Shown in pieces: positions 1-8,822 of a DNA stretch of 23,063 bases. The notes under the pieces are model-generated. The model saw only the letters and a list, made by a program, of their open reading frames with translations. It was not told where the DNA came from and searched no databases. The first letter of the stretch is position 1. Every line of letters starts with the position of its first letter. A program made the translations under genes and the position numbers. The stretch is from a virus, in IMG/VR virus record IMGVR_UViG_3300025889_000997, positions 1 to 23,063 of that record; one strand, given 5' to 3'.

Positions 1-1
1 G

Positions 2-1660
2 TTAAAATTGGCGCGTGTGTTCAATGCAATTGAATCGAAATATAATGTCACATTTAGCGGAAACTTTTTGACGCAATCACGTTTTAATGAGGCGTATTTG
101 TGGCTAAAAAATAAGGAAGTATTTAAACAAATGTCGTCACCTACAAGGGTCAATTTTATAAATACGCCGGTTGTAAGTGGCAACGGCGGAATGTTTGAAT
201 TGGATTTGGCAAACGATACATATACACCCGTTTACGTTCAAGAATATTTGTACAACGAATCGCGATTGATTTTGAATTTAACGACTTCGTGTGATTGGGT
301 TGTAAACTATTACAAACAAACTTGGAACGGAGTTGAATATATTAGTGAATTAGTGTATAGTTTGAACGGAACGAGTAACTATATTGACGTTTTGATATAT
401 CTTGAAATATTAACAAACAATTTTGAAGTTGGGTCGCCGTGTTACATTGAGGTACAAACATCAATTCCGGTGACATATACCGGAACGCTTTATTCTCGAT
501 ATTTAACTTATAATACGAGTTCAAATGAATATGACACAAACGAAACTTTAATTGATTGCGCCGGAACAACTGGGGCCGAATTAGATTTGACGAAATACGT
601 TCCCGATATTAAAGTTGCTGACTTTGTTAGCGGTGTTTTGAAAATGTTTAATTTGACCGCGTTTTCTGAAAATGAAACCGACTATACTTTTGAGCAATTG
701 GAAAATTGGTACTATCAAGGGCAAATCAAAGATTTTTCACAATACACGATTTCGGACTTTGAATTTGAAAGAATCAAAGCGTACAAATCAATAAATTTTG
801 AATTTGAAAAATCCGAATCATTCATGAATCGCGCGTTTTATGATAACATAGGTCGTGAATATGCGAATCTAAAATATAAATTCAACGTTGACGGAAGCGA
901 TTACAATATTAAATTGCCGTTTGAAACGTTGTTATTCAACAAATTCACCGGAACGGAATTGCAAGTTGGTTATTCTTTGGACAAAACATTCAATCCTTAT
1001 ATTACAAAGCCGGTTATTTTATACCGATTGGACAATGTGAGCATTGGTGACGACTTCTATTTTTCAAATGGAACGACAACAACGGCAATTTCAAACTATA
1101 ATGTTTTCGGACAAGACGTTTCATATAACGGACAAACGCACACGTTGAATTTTGGTCAAGAAATTTCGTCGTATTATTTGGAATCAATGCAGAATTCTTT
1201 ATTCAACGATTACTATTATAATTATTTAGCGAATTTATATTCCCTAAAATCAAGAATGGTCAAGGTGAAAATGCGTTTGCCTTATATTCAATTGTTGAAA
1301 TTGAAACTAAATGACCGAATTGTTATTCGTGACAAACGATATATTATCAATCAGTTCACAACTGACTTGACGACGTTCGAAGTTCAAATGGAATTGATTC
1401 AAGATTTTAGAAGTATTACTTTTTCAAATATAACCGGAAGAACAATTGATTCAAGTTCACAAACTTTGCGCTTTGATTACGTTTCAAACAAGCCATTGAC
1501 TTGGGTTGCGTTGAATGATCCAGACGCAATGATTATCACAATCGAAAATTTTGATACCTACGTTGAAATTGAAGTTAAAGAAAATTACACCGGTATTGAA
1601 AAAATTTATAGTTTGACAAATGAAAACAACGATTTAATTGTAATTACTCAAAATGGATAA
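2..1660 (+). CDS. Tail hub/tail-tip-like protein with C-terminal BACON-like domain, 5'-truncated
   Basis: The reading frame is open to the window edge; the first possible start inside is a TTG at 8, so the true start is probably upstream and at least 551 residues are visible. The middle of the protein (around KVADFVSGVLKMFNL, then a stretch near residues 410-465 with MRLPYIQLLKLKLNDRIVI followed by an RYIINQF strand) has the look of hub or baseplate proteins of Bacteroidota phages, where a beta-rich domain says how the fibre or spike is held; this is inference. The last ~80 residues, with a TWVAL segment and the terminal VITQNG, fit a BACON domain, a carbohydrate- or mucin-associated module known from Bacteroidota proteins and crAss-like phage tails. 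It is followed at once by the tape-measure gene, which fits a tail-tip role. Alternatives are a tail fibre or another minor structural protein. Confidence 0.6.
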   Translation, partial: LKLARVFNAIESKYNVTFSGNFLTQSRFNEAYLWLKNKEVFKQMSSPTRVNFINTPVVSGNGGMFELDLANDTYTPVYVQEYLYNESRLILNLTTSCDWVVNYYKQTWNGVEYISELVYSLNGTSNYIDVLIYLEILTNNFEVGSPCYIEVQTSIPVTYTGTLYSRYLTYNTSSNEYDTNETLIDCAGTTGAELDLTKYVPDIKVADFVSGVLKMFNLTAFSENETDYTFEQLENWYYQGQIKDFSQYTISDFEFERIKAYKSINFEFEKSESFMNRAFYDNIGREYANLKYKFNVDGSDYNIKLPFETLLFNKFTGTELQVGYSLDKTFNPYITKPVILYRLDNVSIGDDFYFSNGTTTTAISNYNVFGQDVSYNGQTHTLNFGQEISSYYLESMQNSLFNDYYYNYLANLYSLKSRMVKVKMRLPYIQLLKLKLNDRIVIRDKRYIINQFTTDLTTFEVQMELIQDFRSITFSNITGRTIDSSSQTLRFDYVSNKPLTWVALNDPDAMIITIENFDTYVEIEVKENYTGIEKIYSLTNENNDLIVITQNG

Positions 1661-1796
1661 TTTAATGGAGTTGCTAAAATTAGCACAAAATTTTCAAGCA
1701 AATGAAATCATTTCAATTGCAAAAGGGAAATATCAATTTCCAAAAAATATAAAAGGAATTCTTAAAAAAGCGAAACAATGGCGGTTGAAAAAATAA
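1653..1796 (+). CDS. 47-aa hypothetical protein between tail hub and tape measure
   Basis: This small ORF starts at an ATG inside the last codons of the tail gene (8 bp overlap) and ends 19 bp inside the tape-measure gene, so it fills the whole gap between the two. It encodes a lysine-rich, mostly helical peptide starting MDNLMELLKLAQNF and ending KQWRLKK. The tight double overlap and the absence of any other use for the 117-bp gap are the main reasons to call it. No family is recognised. A role as a tail-assembly or chaperone-type accessory beside the tape measure is possible from position only. Confidence 0.5.
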   Translation: MDNLMELLKLAQNFQANEIISIAKGKYQFPKNIKGILKKAKQWRLKK

Positions 1797-3853
1797 TTGA
1801 CGTAAAAATACAAAGTGACGGCGCAGAACAAGCGGTCAAATCTTTAAAAACCCAATTCCGCGAAGCGCAACAAGAAGTCGCGGAATTGAGCGCGAAATTT
1901 GGTGCAACATCAAAAGAAGCGGTCGAGGCCGCGAAACGTGCTTCCGAATTAAAAGACGCAATCGGGGACGCAAAATCTTTGACCGACGCATTCAATCCCG
2001 ACGCAAAGTTTAAGTCTTTGACGTCGTCTTTGTCGGGTGTTGCCGGTGGGTTTTCAGCCGTTCAAGGTGCTATGGGTTTAATGGGTGCGGAATCGGAAGA
2101 CGTTGAAAAAACGCTTTTGAAAGTTCAAAGCGCAATGGCATTGTCAACCGGTCTTCAACAACTTGGTGAAAGTGCCGACGCATTCAAGCAATTAAAAGCG
2201 GTTGCATTAAACGCATTGAACGGAATTAAAACTGCAATCGGGTCAACCGGAATCGGTTTGCTTGTTGTTGCTTTGGGTGCAATTTACGCATATTGGGACG
2301 ACATCAAAGAAGCGGTGAGCGGTGTATCGGAAGAACAAAAGAACTTGACCAAATTAAGTCAAGAAAATTTCGACGCTGAAAAAGGAAAACTTGACGCGAT
2401 AGGAAGCCAAGACAATATTTTGAAATTGCAAGGGAAATCCGAAAAGGATATTCTTAAAATGAAAATTGCACAAACCGACCAAACAATCAAAGCCGGTGAA
2501 ATCAATATTCAAAATCAAATCAATTCCAACAAAATGGCGTTGGAAGCGGAAAAAAGAAACTATCGCCTTTTAAAATCTTACATTGATTTCGTGTCAATGC
2601 CTTTGAATGCGTTGTGGACTTATTCAGCAAAAGCGGTCAACGGAATTATTGACATGGTCAATAAAATTCCTGGCATTAATATCGAAGGAAAACTTGACGA
2701 AAAATTAGTCGAAAAATCTGCGGATTGGTTGACAAAACTTGCATTTGACCCGAAGAAAGCCGAAGCCGAAGGAAAACAACAAATTGCCGAGCAACAAAAA
2801 GTTTTGGCAAAAATGAAAAACGACAAAGCGGGGTATCAAAATCAAGTCAATGCAATAGACCAAAAAGCAAGTGACGACGCAAAAGCGAAAGCGGAAGAAA
2901 AAGCGCAAAAAGAAGAAGAAGCACGAAAAAAAGAATTGGACGAATTGCAAAAGCAAAAAGACGCTTTAAAAGCAATTGAAGAAAAAACCGCAAAGGAAAT
3001 TGAAGACTTACAAGCCAAGACCGAACGTGAAAAATTAGAACTTCAAGCGAAGCGCGATTTGGCGGAATTGGACGCAATTAAATTATCCGAAGAAGAAAAG
3101 CAAAAAGCACGTCAAGAAATAATCGACAAATATAAAATTCTCGGAAAAGAACTTGACGAAAAAGAAGCGGAAGAAAAGACGATTAAAGATTTGGAAAAAA
3201 ACCAAAAAGAATTGGAAGACCAAGCGTTGTCATTCGAAGAACGAAAAGCATTGCTTGACGAACAATCAACTTTAATTGACGAAGGAATTTTCAAATCGGA
3301 AGAAGACCGAACGAAAGCAAAAGAAGCAAACACAAAGGCAAGAATTGAACTTGACAAATTAGAAGTTGAATCAAAACAAGCGCAACTCGAAGGAATTGGA
3401 AATGCGCTTTCTCAAATGTCAGCGATTGCCGGTGAATCTACAAACACGGGAAAAGCACTTGCAATCGCTTCGACTGCAATTTCAACTTATTCAACTGCAC
3501 AAAAGGCCTATGAATCTGCATTCCTTCCGGTGCCAACCGTTTCTTCTCCGGCACTTGGGGCGATTTTTGCGGGTGTTGCCGTTGCGGGTGGTTTAATGAA
3601 TGTCAAAAAAATATTGTCAGTAAAAACACCAAGCGGAAAAGGAAGTGCGGTTTCTGCTCCGTCAATTTCAGCCGGTGGCGCAACGTCCGCACCAAGTTTT
3701 AATGTTGTTGGAAATAGCGGAACTAATCAATTGGCGTCTTCGCTTGGAAGTGCTATTCAATCAAACCCAGTTCAAGCGTACGTCGTTGCAAGTAATGTGA
3801 CAACCGCACAATCATTGAATCGCAACATCGTTACAAATGCGACACTTGGATAA
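1778..3853 (+). CDS. Phage tail tape measure protein
   Basis: The 691-aa protein has the order usual for tape measures: an N-terminal amphipathic coiled-coil region (residues 1-70, AEQAVKSLKTQFREAQQEV), an Ala/Gly/Ser-rich region, a hydrophobic segment near residues 155-172 (STGIGLLVVALGAIYAYW), a long Lys/Glu/Ala coiled coil around 340-545, then an Ala/Gly/Ser-rich C-terminus with a second hydrophobic patch (LGAIFAGVAVAGGLMNV). Tape measures set tail length and are thought to enter the cell envelope during DNA injection. By the usual rule of about 0.15 nm per residue, the tail would be roughly 100 nm, an estimate only. The ATG at 1778 lies in the end of the 47-aa ORF. The gene is followed by head genes rather than more tail genes, which is unusual. 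Confidence 0.85.
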   Translation: MAVEKIIDVKIQSDGAEQAVKSLKTQFREAQQEVAELSAKFGATSKEAVEAAKRASELKDAIGDAKSLTDAFNPDAKFKSLTSSLSGVAGGFSAVQGAMGLMGAESEDVEKTLLKVQSAMALSTGLQQLGESADAFKQLKAVALNALNGIKTAIGSTGIGLLVVALGAIYAYWDDIKEAVSGVSEEQKNLTKLSQENFDAEKGKLDAIGSQDNILKLQGKSEKDILKMKIAQTDQTIKAGEINIQNQINSNKMALEAEKRNYRLLKSYIDFVSMPLNALWTYSAKAVNGIIDMVNKIPGINIEGKLDEKLVEKSADWLTKLAFDPKKAEAEGKQQIAEQQKVLAKMKNDKAGYQNQVNAIDQKASDDAKAKAEEKAQKEEEARKKELDELQKQKDALKAIEEKTAKEIEDLQAKTEREKLELQAKRDLAELDAIKLSEEEKQKARQEIIDKYKILGKELDEKEAEEKTIKDLEKNQKELEDQALSFEERKALLDEQSTLIDEGIFKSEEDRTKAKEANTKARIELDKLEVESKQAQLEGIGNALSQMSAIAGESTNTGKALAIASTAISTYSTAQKAYESAFLPVPTVSSPALGAIFAGVAVAGGLMNVKKILSVKTPSGKGSAVSAPSISAGGATSAPSFNVVGNSGTNQLASSLGSAIQSNPVQAYVVASNVTTAQSLNRNIVTNATLG

Positions 3854-3893
3854 AAAAAGTTTATAACAAATTAAAATTTTAAATTATATATAT

Positions 3894-4979
3894 ATGTTAC
3901 CAACCTACGAAATAAAATTTGAAGAAGGAAAAGTTGACGGGGTGTTTGGAATTTCACTTGTTGAAGATCCGGCAATTCAATCGAACTTCATTGCATTGAG
4001 CAAACAACAAAAAATTCAATTGTCAACTATTGACAATGAAAAAAGAATTTTGCTTGGCGCGGTTTTAGTTCCCGATTTGCCAATATACCGAAATCAAAAC
4101 GGAATGGAATTCAATATTGTATTTTCAGCCGACACGATTCGCAAATCAATGGAAAACTTCTTTAAACAATCGTATCAACAAAATTCCTCGTTGGAACACG
4201 ACCAAGAAATTGACGGCGTGACATTTGTTGAATCTTGGATAAAAGAAGACGACGTTCACGACAAGTCGGTTGCTTATGGAATCAATGAGCCTAACGGCAC
4301 TTGGTTTGCTACAATGAAAGTTGACAATGACGAAATTTGGAACGACTATGTTAAAACCGGACAAGTGAAAGGATTTTCAATTGACGGAATGTTTGACTTG
4401 GAAAAAATTAACTTAAATAATGCTATGAATTTAGAATCAATTACAAATGCAATCAAAGAAGGATTTGAAGCAATTTTGAGCAACAAACAAAAAGAAGTTG
4501 TTGTTGAATTAGCGCAAATCAAATTGATTGACGGGGTCACTATTTTAGAAGCAGAATCATTTGAGGCCGGAATGCCGGTTTTCGTGGTTGCTGAAAATGG
4601 TGAAAAAGTTCCGGCTCCAATTGGAGAACACGAACTTGAAGACGGGAAAATTTTAGTAATCACCGAAGAAGGAATGATTGCTGAAATTAAAGAAAAAGTT
4701 GTTGAAGACGTACAAAAAGAAAGCGCAGACGTTGAAATGAATGCAGACGAAACTCAAAAATTCGTTGATATGATTCGCGAAATGTTCACGCAATTTTCAA
4801 AACAAGTTGCAAACGAAATTGAGGCAATCAAAGTTGAAATGAAAGCCGAAATCGAAACTGCAAAATCAACAAAAGAAATCAAACCAAGCGCAAAAGTAAC
4901 GCCGGAAGTAAAAAACGAAGTTACAATTGCAATGACTAAAAAAGAAAGAATTTTATCAAACATTAAAAATTTGCAATAA
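3894..4979 (+). CDS. Prohead serine protease (XkdF/Peptidase_S78_2-like) with scaffold-like C-terminal region
   Basis: The N-terminus (GVFGISLVEDPAIQSNFIAL) and residues 50-170 match the XkdF-like phage serine proteases, a branch of the herpesvirus/HK97 prohead proteases. The likely catalytic His is H102 in SLEHDQ and the likely Ser is S162 in KGFSIDG; W115 (VESWI) and W137 (TWFATMKV) lie where the family has conserved aromatics. Residues ~205-265 form a beta-rich domain (IDGVTILEAESFEAG, GEHELEDGKILVITEEG) that I know from Bacteroidota phage structural proteins, and residues ~270-361 are a charged coiled coil typical of a scaffold. The protein thus probably both scaffolds and matures the prohead, cutting itself and the capsid protein. 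It ends one base inside the capsid gene (TAATG), implying coupled translation. Confidence 0.8.
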   Translation: MLPTYEIKFEEGKVDGVFGISLVEDPAIQSNFIALSKQQKIQLSTIDNEKRILLGAVLVPDLPIYRNQNGMEFNIVFSADTIRKSMENFFKQSYQQNSSLEHDQEIDGVTFVESWIKEDDVHDKSVAYGINEPNGTWFATMKVDNDEIWNDYVKTGQVKGFSIDGMFDLEKINLNNAMNLESITNAIKEGFEAILSNKQKEVVVELAQIKLIDGVTILEAESFEAGMPVFVVAENGEKVPAPIGEHELEDGKILVITEEGMIAEIKEKVVEDVQKESADVEMNADETQKFVDMIREMFTQFSKQVANEIEAIKVEMKAEIETAKSTKEIKPSAKVTPEVKNEVTIAMTKKERILSNIKNLQ

Positions 4980-5911
4980 TGGCAACAACTACAACAATCA
5001 CTTCAAATTATGAAGGAAAAGCGGCCGGTGCTATAATCGGACAAGCATTCAAAGAAATTGACACAATTTCAAAAGGTTTAATTACAATTGCTGAAGACGT
5101 AAACTTCAAATTGTCTTTAAGAAAAATTCAGTACACAAACGGAACAACGGCTTATTCTTGTGGATTTACTCCAGCGGGTGCAATCGTTTTAAACGAAAAC
5201 ACTTTAGAGCCTAAAAAATTCAAAAATGATTTAGACGTTTGTAAAGAAGATTTCCGCGCAACTTGGTCGGACGGAATTATGGGGGCAAACGCTTCAAATC
5301 CAAACGCTCCGGCTGACATTATGGAAGCATTACAAATGGAAGTTTTAGGAGCAATGGCTGAAAAATTAGAAACTGATATTTGGCAAGGTGACGCCGGAAC
5401 AGCTTCTGAATTCGACGGATTCTTAACTTTATTTGCTGACGACGACGATATCATCAAAGGTGGTAACGGATTGACAAATCCAACGGCTCACGTTTCGGAA
5501 TCAAACGTTTTAGATTCTTATTTAAAACCAGCATTAAACGCCGTTCCTTATGCTTTAAGACGTAAAGAATTAGTTGTTGCGGTTTCTCCGGACGTTGCTC
5601 AAATGTACGCTTTTAAATTAGCGACTGCTGGTGTAACAAACGGACTTGGAAATACTGACTTCGCTTTGTCAATTGGAAGATACCAAATCCAAGTTGTGAA
5701 CGGCTTACCGGACGAAAATATCGTAATTTTCGAAAAGAAAAATCTTGTTTTCGGAACTGGTTTATTGGCTGACTATAACACATTCACACTTGTTGACGAA
5801 GATTCAATCGGTTTATTAACCGGAAAAGTTCGTGGAAAAGTTGTTTATTCTGCGGGTGTTGGTTACTACAACCCTAGCGAAATCGTTTGGTTGAAATATC
5901 AATCAGCATAA
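4979..5911 (+). CDS. Major capsid protein (HK97-fold candidate)
   Basis: The 310-aa protein follows the protease/scaffold gene directly and is followed by an intrinsic terminator, the usual place for the major capsid protein. It has features of HK97-fold capsids: an N-arm, an acidic middle region with LEPKKFKNDLDVCKEDF, a long helix (IMEALQMEVLGAMAEKLETDIW), and C-terminal strands (LVFGTGLLADYNTFTLVDEDS, KVRGKVVYSAGVGYYNPSEIVW). Codon use differs from neighbours: more TTA for Leu and GCT for Ala, as expected for a very highly expressed gene. There is no long cleavable delta domain at the N-terminus, so scaffold function likely resides in the preceding protein. Homology is judged by eye and position. 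Confidence 0.8.
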   Translation: MATTTTITSNYEGKAAGAIIGQAFKEIDTISKGLITIAEDVNFKLSLRKIQYTNGTTAYSCGFTPAGAIVLNENTLEPKKFKNDLDVCKEDFRATWSDGIMGANASNPNAPADIMEALQMEVLGAMAEKLETDIWQGDAGTASEFDGFLTLFADDDDIIKGGNGLTNPTAHVSESNVLDSYLKPALNAVPYALRRKELVVAVSPDVAQMYAFKLATAGVTNGLGNTDFALSIGRYQIQVVNGLPDENIVIFEKKNLVFGTGLLADYNTFTLVDEDSIGLLTGKVRGKVVYSAGVGYYNPSEIVWLKYQSA

Positions 5912-5921
5912 TAAAAAAAAT

Positions 5922-5945
5922 GACCGCGATTTAAACGTCGCGGTC
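5922..5945 (+). terminator. Intrinsic terminator after the major capsid gene
   Basis: A perfect 8-bp stem GACCGCGA / TCGCGGTC with an 8-nt loop lies 11 bases after the capsid stop and is followed by TATTTT. The stem is G+C-rich in an otherwise AT-rich intergenic stretch. It probably ends or attenuates the capsid transcript, raising capsid over downstream genes. Confidence 0.8.
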
Positions 5946-5975
5946 TATTTTAATAACATTTAAAAATATAAATAT

Positions 5976-6506
5976 ATGTCTTGTTTAGTTTCAAAAGGTC
6001 GTTTATTAAATTGTAAAGACCAAAAAGGCGGAATAAAAGCAGTTTATTTCGCGAATGGAACTGCTGAAGATTTCGGAATGACTATCGCAACGCACGTTGT
6101 TACTTCATTAGGTACTTTGGACGAAGTTTTCAAATACGAAGTAAAAGCAACAACAAACACATTGACGGAAACCGGCACTTCTTCGGAAGACAACGGAACG
6201 TTTTTCGTGGCTCAAGCGTTGGCGGTAACGCTTCCAAAATTATCGGCAGATTTACAAGCACAATGTCAACTAATTTGCGCGGGAAGACCGAGCGTTTTTG
6301 TTGAAGATTACAACGGAAACATCGTTTTAGTTGGTGCTTATAATGGTACAATGTCAAACATGACAAAAGTCAGCGGGGGTGCTTCGGGTGATTTGAGTGG
6401 ATTTACTTTGGCGGTTAATGCTGAAGAAAAAGACAATTCACCATTCCTTGACAATACGACAAAAACCGCATTGAAGGCAATCGTTTCCGACGTTGTGGTT
6501 TCATAA
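5976..6506 (+). CDS. Putative major tail tube protein (virion structural protein)
   Basis: The 176-aa protein begins MSCLVSKGRLLNCKDQKGG, a start I know from abundant virion proteins of Bacteroidota phages that are often called tail tube proteins. It is beta-rich and Thr/Gly/Ala-rich (TATHVVTSLG, NGTMSNMTKVSGGASGDLSGFTLAV), as expected for a tube-forming protein, and has two N-terminal Cys residues (C3, C13) in the conserved-looking start. It is a single-gene unit between two intrinsic terminators, which fits high, separate expression. A capsid decoration or other structural protein is the main alternative. The ATG at 5976 follows an AT-rich leader without a Shine-Dalgarno sequence. Confidence 0.6.
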   Translation: MSCLVSKGRLLNCKDQKGGIKAVYFANGTAEDFGMTIATHVVTSLGTLDEVFKYEVKATTNTLTETGTSSEDNGTFFVAQALAVTLPKLSADLQAQCQLICAGRPSVFVEDYNGNIVLVGAYNGTMSNMTKVSGGASGDLSGFTLAVNAEEKDNSPFLDNTTKTALKAIVSDVVVS

Positions 6507-6523
6507 ATTGTTCATTTTTTGTA

Positions 6524-6561
6524 AAAGACGCAATTCATTCATTTGGATTGCGTTTTTTTTT
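6524..6561 (+). terminator. Intrinsic terminator after the tail-tube candidate
   Basis: A stem ACGCAAT / ATTGCGT (6528-6534 with 6547-6553), extendable by A-T pairs on the outside, encloses a 12-nt loop and runs into nine T residues. It is a textbook Rho-independent terminator and closes the tail-tube unit. Confidence 0.85.
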
Positions 6562-6592
6562 GTTACATTTTAGATTTTTTTGTTATTTTAAT

Positions 6593-6904
6593 ATGGTAGT
6601 ATTTAACCCAAACGACGAAATTCATTCATTGCGTTGCATTCCAAGAAGGCAATGTGAAGTTGTTATTTTGAAATTACGCAACGAATTAAAAGACACAATC
6701 GAAACTTTTGAAATTCCAGCATTGGAATTTGGCAACTATATGGTTTTAGAATTCGAAAAAGTATTTGTTCAAGGTGAATCTTCGGACATTGAAATTTTTG
6801 ACGCGATTCACGAAGACGAATTGTTGTATCGTGGGAAATCATACGCAACAACCCAAACTGATTTGGAAAATTTCAAATTGACAAAGGGTGTATTAAAATT
6901 ATAA
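6593..6904 (+). CDS. 103-aa hypothetical protein between tail tube and portal genes
   Basis: The frame is open from a TTG at 6548, but that start would lie in the terminator stem; the first ATG at 6593 (MVVFNPNDEIHSLRCIP) is chosen. The protein is acidic and looks beta-rich, with the segment RRQCEVVILKLRNELKDTIETFEIP followed by alternating hydrophobic strands. I do not recognise the family. It ends 2 bp before the portal gene and is probably cotranscribed with it, so a minor structural or assembly role is plausible but unproven. Confidence 0.65.
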   Translation: MVVFNPNDEIHSLRCIPRRQCEVVILKLRNELKDTIETFEIPALEFGNYMVLEFEKVFVQGESSDIEIFDAIHEDELLYRGKSYATTQTDLENFKLTKGVLKL

Positions 6905-6906
6905 AA

Positions 6907-8820
6907 ATGGAAAACAATATTCAAATTTTACAACTTGCCAATTATGTTAGGCCGGAAATCAAAGAAGTTTCGGGCAAAAAGTGGGTGTTGAATGGCGACA
7001 AAAATCAATTCTATTACGATATTATTGACGCTTACAACGGATCACCTACGAATTCGGCAATCATTGATTCTTATTCGCAATTCATTTACGGAAAAGGATT
7101 GACTTCAAAAGACAAATTCAAACAGCCGTCCCAGTGGGCAAACGTTGTTTCAATGATTTCAAAAAAAGATTTGCGAAAAATCGTCAAAGATTTTGAAATG
7201 TTCGGCGAAGCGTCTTTTGAAATCAAATATTTGGACAATAAAATTTCAAAAATTTTCCATTTACCAAAACAATGTGTTGCGCCGGAAATCGCAAACGAAG
7301 AAGGCGAAATTGTTGGGTACTATTTTAGTTATGATTTTAGAAACGTAAACAAATATAAGCCACAACGTTTTGACGCGTTTGGATATGGTGAACAAGCGAA
7401 AGGCGAACGAAGTGAAATCTTTGTTATTCACGATTACCAAGTTGGTCAATTCTATTATGCAAATCCTTCGTACGTTTCGGGACTTCCTTATTCAACATTG
7501 GAAGCGGAAATCGCAAACTATTGCGTTAATCACATTCAAAACGGATTGTCATTTGGTCACGTTATAAATATGAATACAGGCGTTCAAATGTCGGAAGACG
7601 AAATTCGTCAAAATACTGCTGAAATACGCAAACATTTAACCGGATCATCAAACGCGGGGAAATTCTTTTTGAATTGGAACGACAACAAAGATTCGGAAAT
7701 CACAATTGCGCCGTTGGAAGTAAGCGACGCACATTCACAATATCAATTTTTGTCAAGCGAAGCACGTCAACAAATTATGACTTCGCACAAATTGACATCG
7801 CCTATGTTGGTGGGGGTAAAAGAAGCGTCGGGATTTTCTTCAAATGCTGACGAAATCGCGGTTGCGTTTGCTGAATTAATGGAAAAAGTAATTAAGCCAA
7901 AACAAGAAATTATTTGCGACGCGTTGGAAGACGTTTTCGCGGTTAACAATATTACAATTTCGCTTGACTTCTTAAACTTGAATGCAAGTGAGGTTGTCGA
8001 AGAACAAGTTGACAACTTGGTTGATTCAAAAGTTTCGTACAATGGTGCGCAAATTGCAAGTGCGGTTGACATTATCGCAAAAGTAAAAGAAGGAATTCTG
8101 ACGGAAGAACAAGCAATTGTTTTCCTTGTTCAATTCTTAACGCTTCCGGTTGAGGTTGCACGTGCAATGTTTACAAATCAACCAGCACCGATTCAACAAT
8201 TGGAATTGCAATGTTCAAACCATTCAAAAGAAGACGAAGCGATTTTCAATGATATTGCAGACGCTTTGATTCAGTTAGGCGAAGAAGAAGACTTGGAAAA
8301 CTACGAATTGATTGACGAACGCACTCAAAAAGGATTGCCGAAAATAACCGAATTGACTTTGAAATTGGCTTCCGTTCCGACATCATTTCCAAACGTAACA
8401 AGCGAACAAGATAATGACTTGTTCAAAGTTCGTTATCAATATGCGCCTTTAAATGCAAGTGCAAATTCACGAGAATTTTGTCGCAAAATGGTAGGTGCTT
8501 CGAAAGTATATCGCAAAGAAGACATTTTGTTTGCAAGTGAAAATCCAAATATCAATCCTGGACTTGGGGCCGGTGGCGCGGACACTTACAATTTATTTTT
8601 ATACAAAGGTGGGGTGAATTGTCAGCATTTTTGGTTAAGAAAAATATATTTGAAAAGAAACAACAAATCAATTTCAGTAAGCGAAGCACTTCGAATCATT
8701 AATGATTTGGACCCAAGCGAACGAGCGGGGGCAAGATTGCCACAAAATCCAACTGAAGTTGCTCAAGTTGCGGAATCAAAAAATAATTATTGGTCATTAG
8801 ACCCAAATTATAGACAATAA
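6907..8820 (+). CDS. Portal protein with MuF-like C-terminal domain
   Basis: Residues ~20-420 look like an HK97/SPP1-type portal: an early ANYVRPEIKEV segment, the FEMFGEASFEIKYL strand pair, the stem/crown region, and the portal-typical stretch SHKLTSPMLVGVKEASGFSS-N-ADEI followed by a helix with VIKPKQEIICDALE. The portal dodecamer forms the DNA entry channel and docks terminase and connectors. After a variable acidic linker (~430-510) the last 124 residues have a pattern resembling phage Mu F-type minor head proteins: FCRKM near 524-528, GGADTYNLFLYKGG, then C572, H574 and W576 in CQHFW. A single polypeptide therefore appears to join portal and minor head functions; at 637 aa it is longer than a simple portal. 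A shared gene end with a frameshift is unlikely, as the frame is clean. Confidence 0.8.
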   Translation: MENNIQILQLANYVRPEIKEVSGKKWVLNGDKNQFYYDIIDAYNGSPTNSAIIDSYSQFIYGKGLTSKDKFKQPSQWANVVSMISKKDLRKIVKDFEMFGEASFEIKYLDNKISKIFHLPKQCVAPEIANEEGEIVGYYFSYDFRNVNKYKPQRFDAFGYGEQAKGERSEIFVIHDYQVGQFYYANPSYVSGLPYSTLEAEIANYCVNHIQNGLSFGHVINMNTGVQMSEDEIRQNTAEIRKHLTGSSNAGKFFLNWNDNKDSEITIAPLEVSDAHSQYQFLSSEARQQIMTSHKLTSPMLVGVKEASGFSSNADEIAVAFAELMEKVIKPKQEIICDALEDVFAVNNITISLDFLNLNASEVVEEQVDNLVDSKVSYNGAQIASAVDIIAKVKEGILTEEQAIVFLVQFLTLPVEVARAMFTNQPAPIQQLELQCSNHSKEDEAIFNDIADALIQLGEEEDLENYELIDERTQKGLPKITELTLKLASVPTSFPNVTSEQDNDLFKVRYQYAPLNASANSREFCRKMVGASKVYRKEDILFASENPNINPGLGAGGADTYNLFLYKGGVNCQHFWLRKIYLKRNNKSISVSEALRIINDLDPSERAGARLPQNPTEVAQVAESKNNYWSLDPNYRQ

Positions 8821-8822
8821 AA

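Noticed and set aside
3871-3882. TTAAAATTTTAA palindrome before the protease gene
   Set aside because: A short A/T palindrome in a gap that is nearly all A and T is expected by chance; no promoter consensus nearby.
1762-4963. Long reverse-strand open frames opposite the tape measure, protease and capsid genes
   Set aside because: They lie opposite well-supported + strand genes, have low-complexity Phe/Ser/Leu-rich translations typical of the complement of Lys/Glu-rich genes, and no leader or family support.
6548-6592. Upstream TTG start for the gene before the portal
   Set aside because: It would begin within the terminator stem and T-run and translate it as a Phe-rich tail; the ATG at 6593 is more natural.
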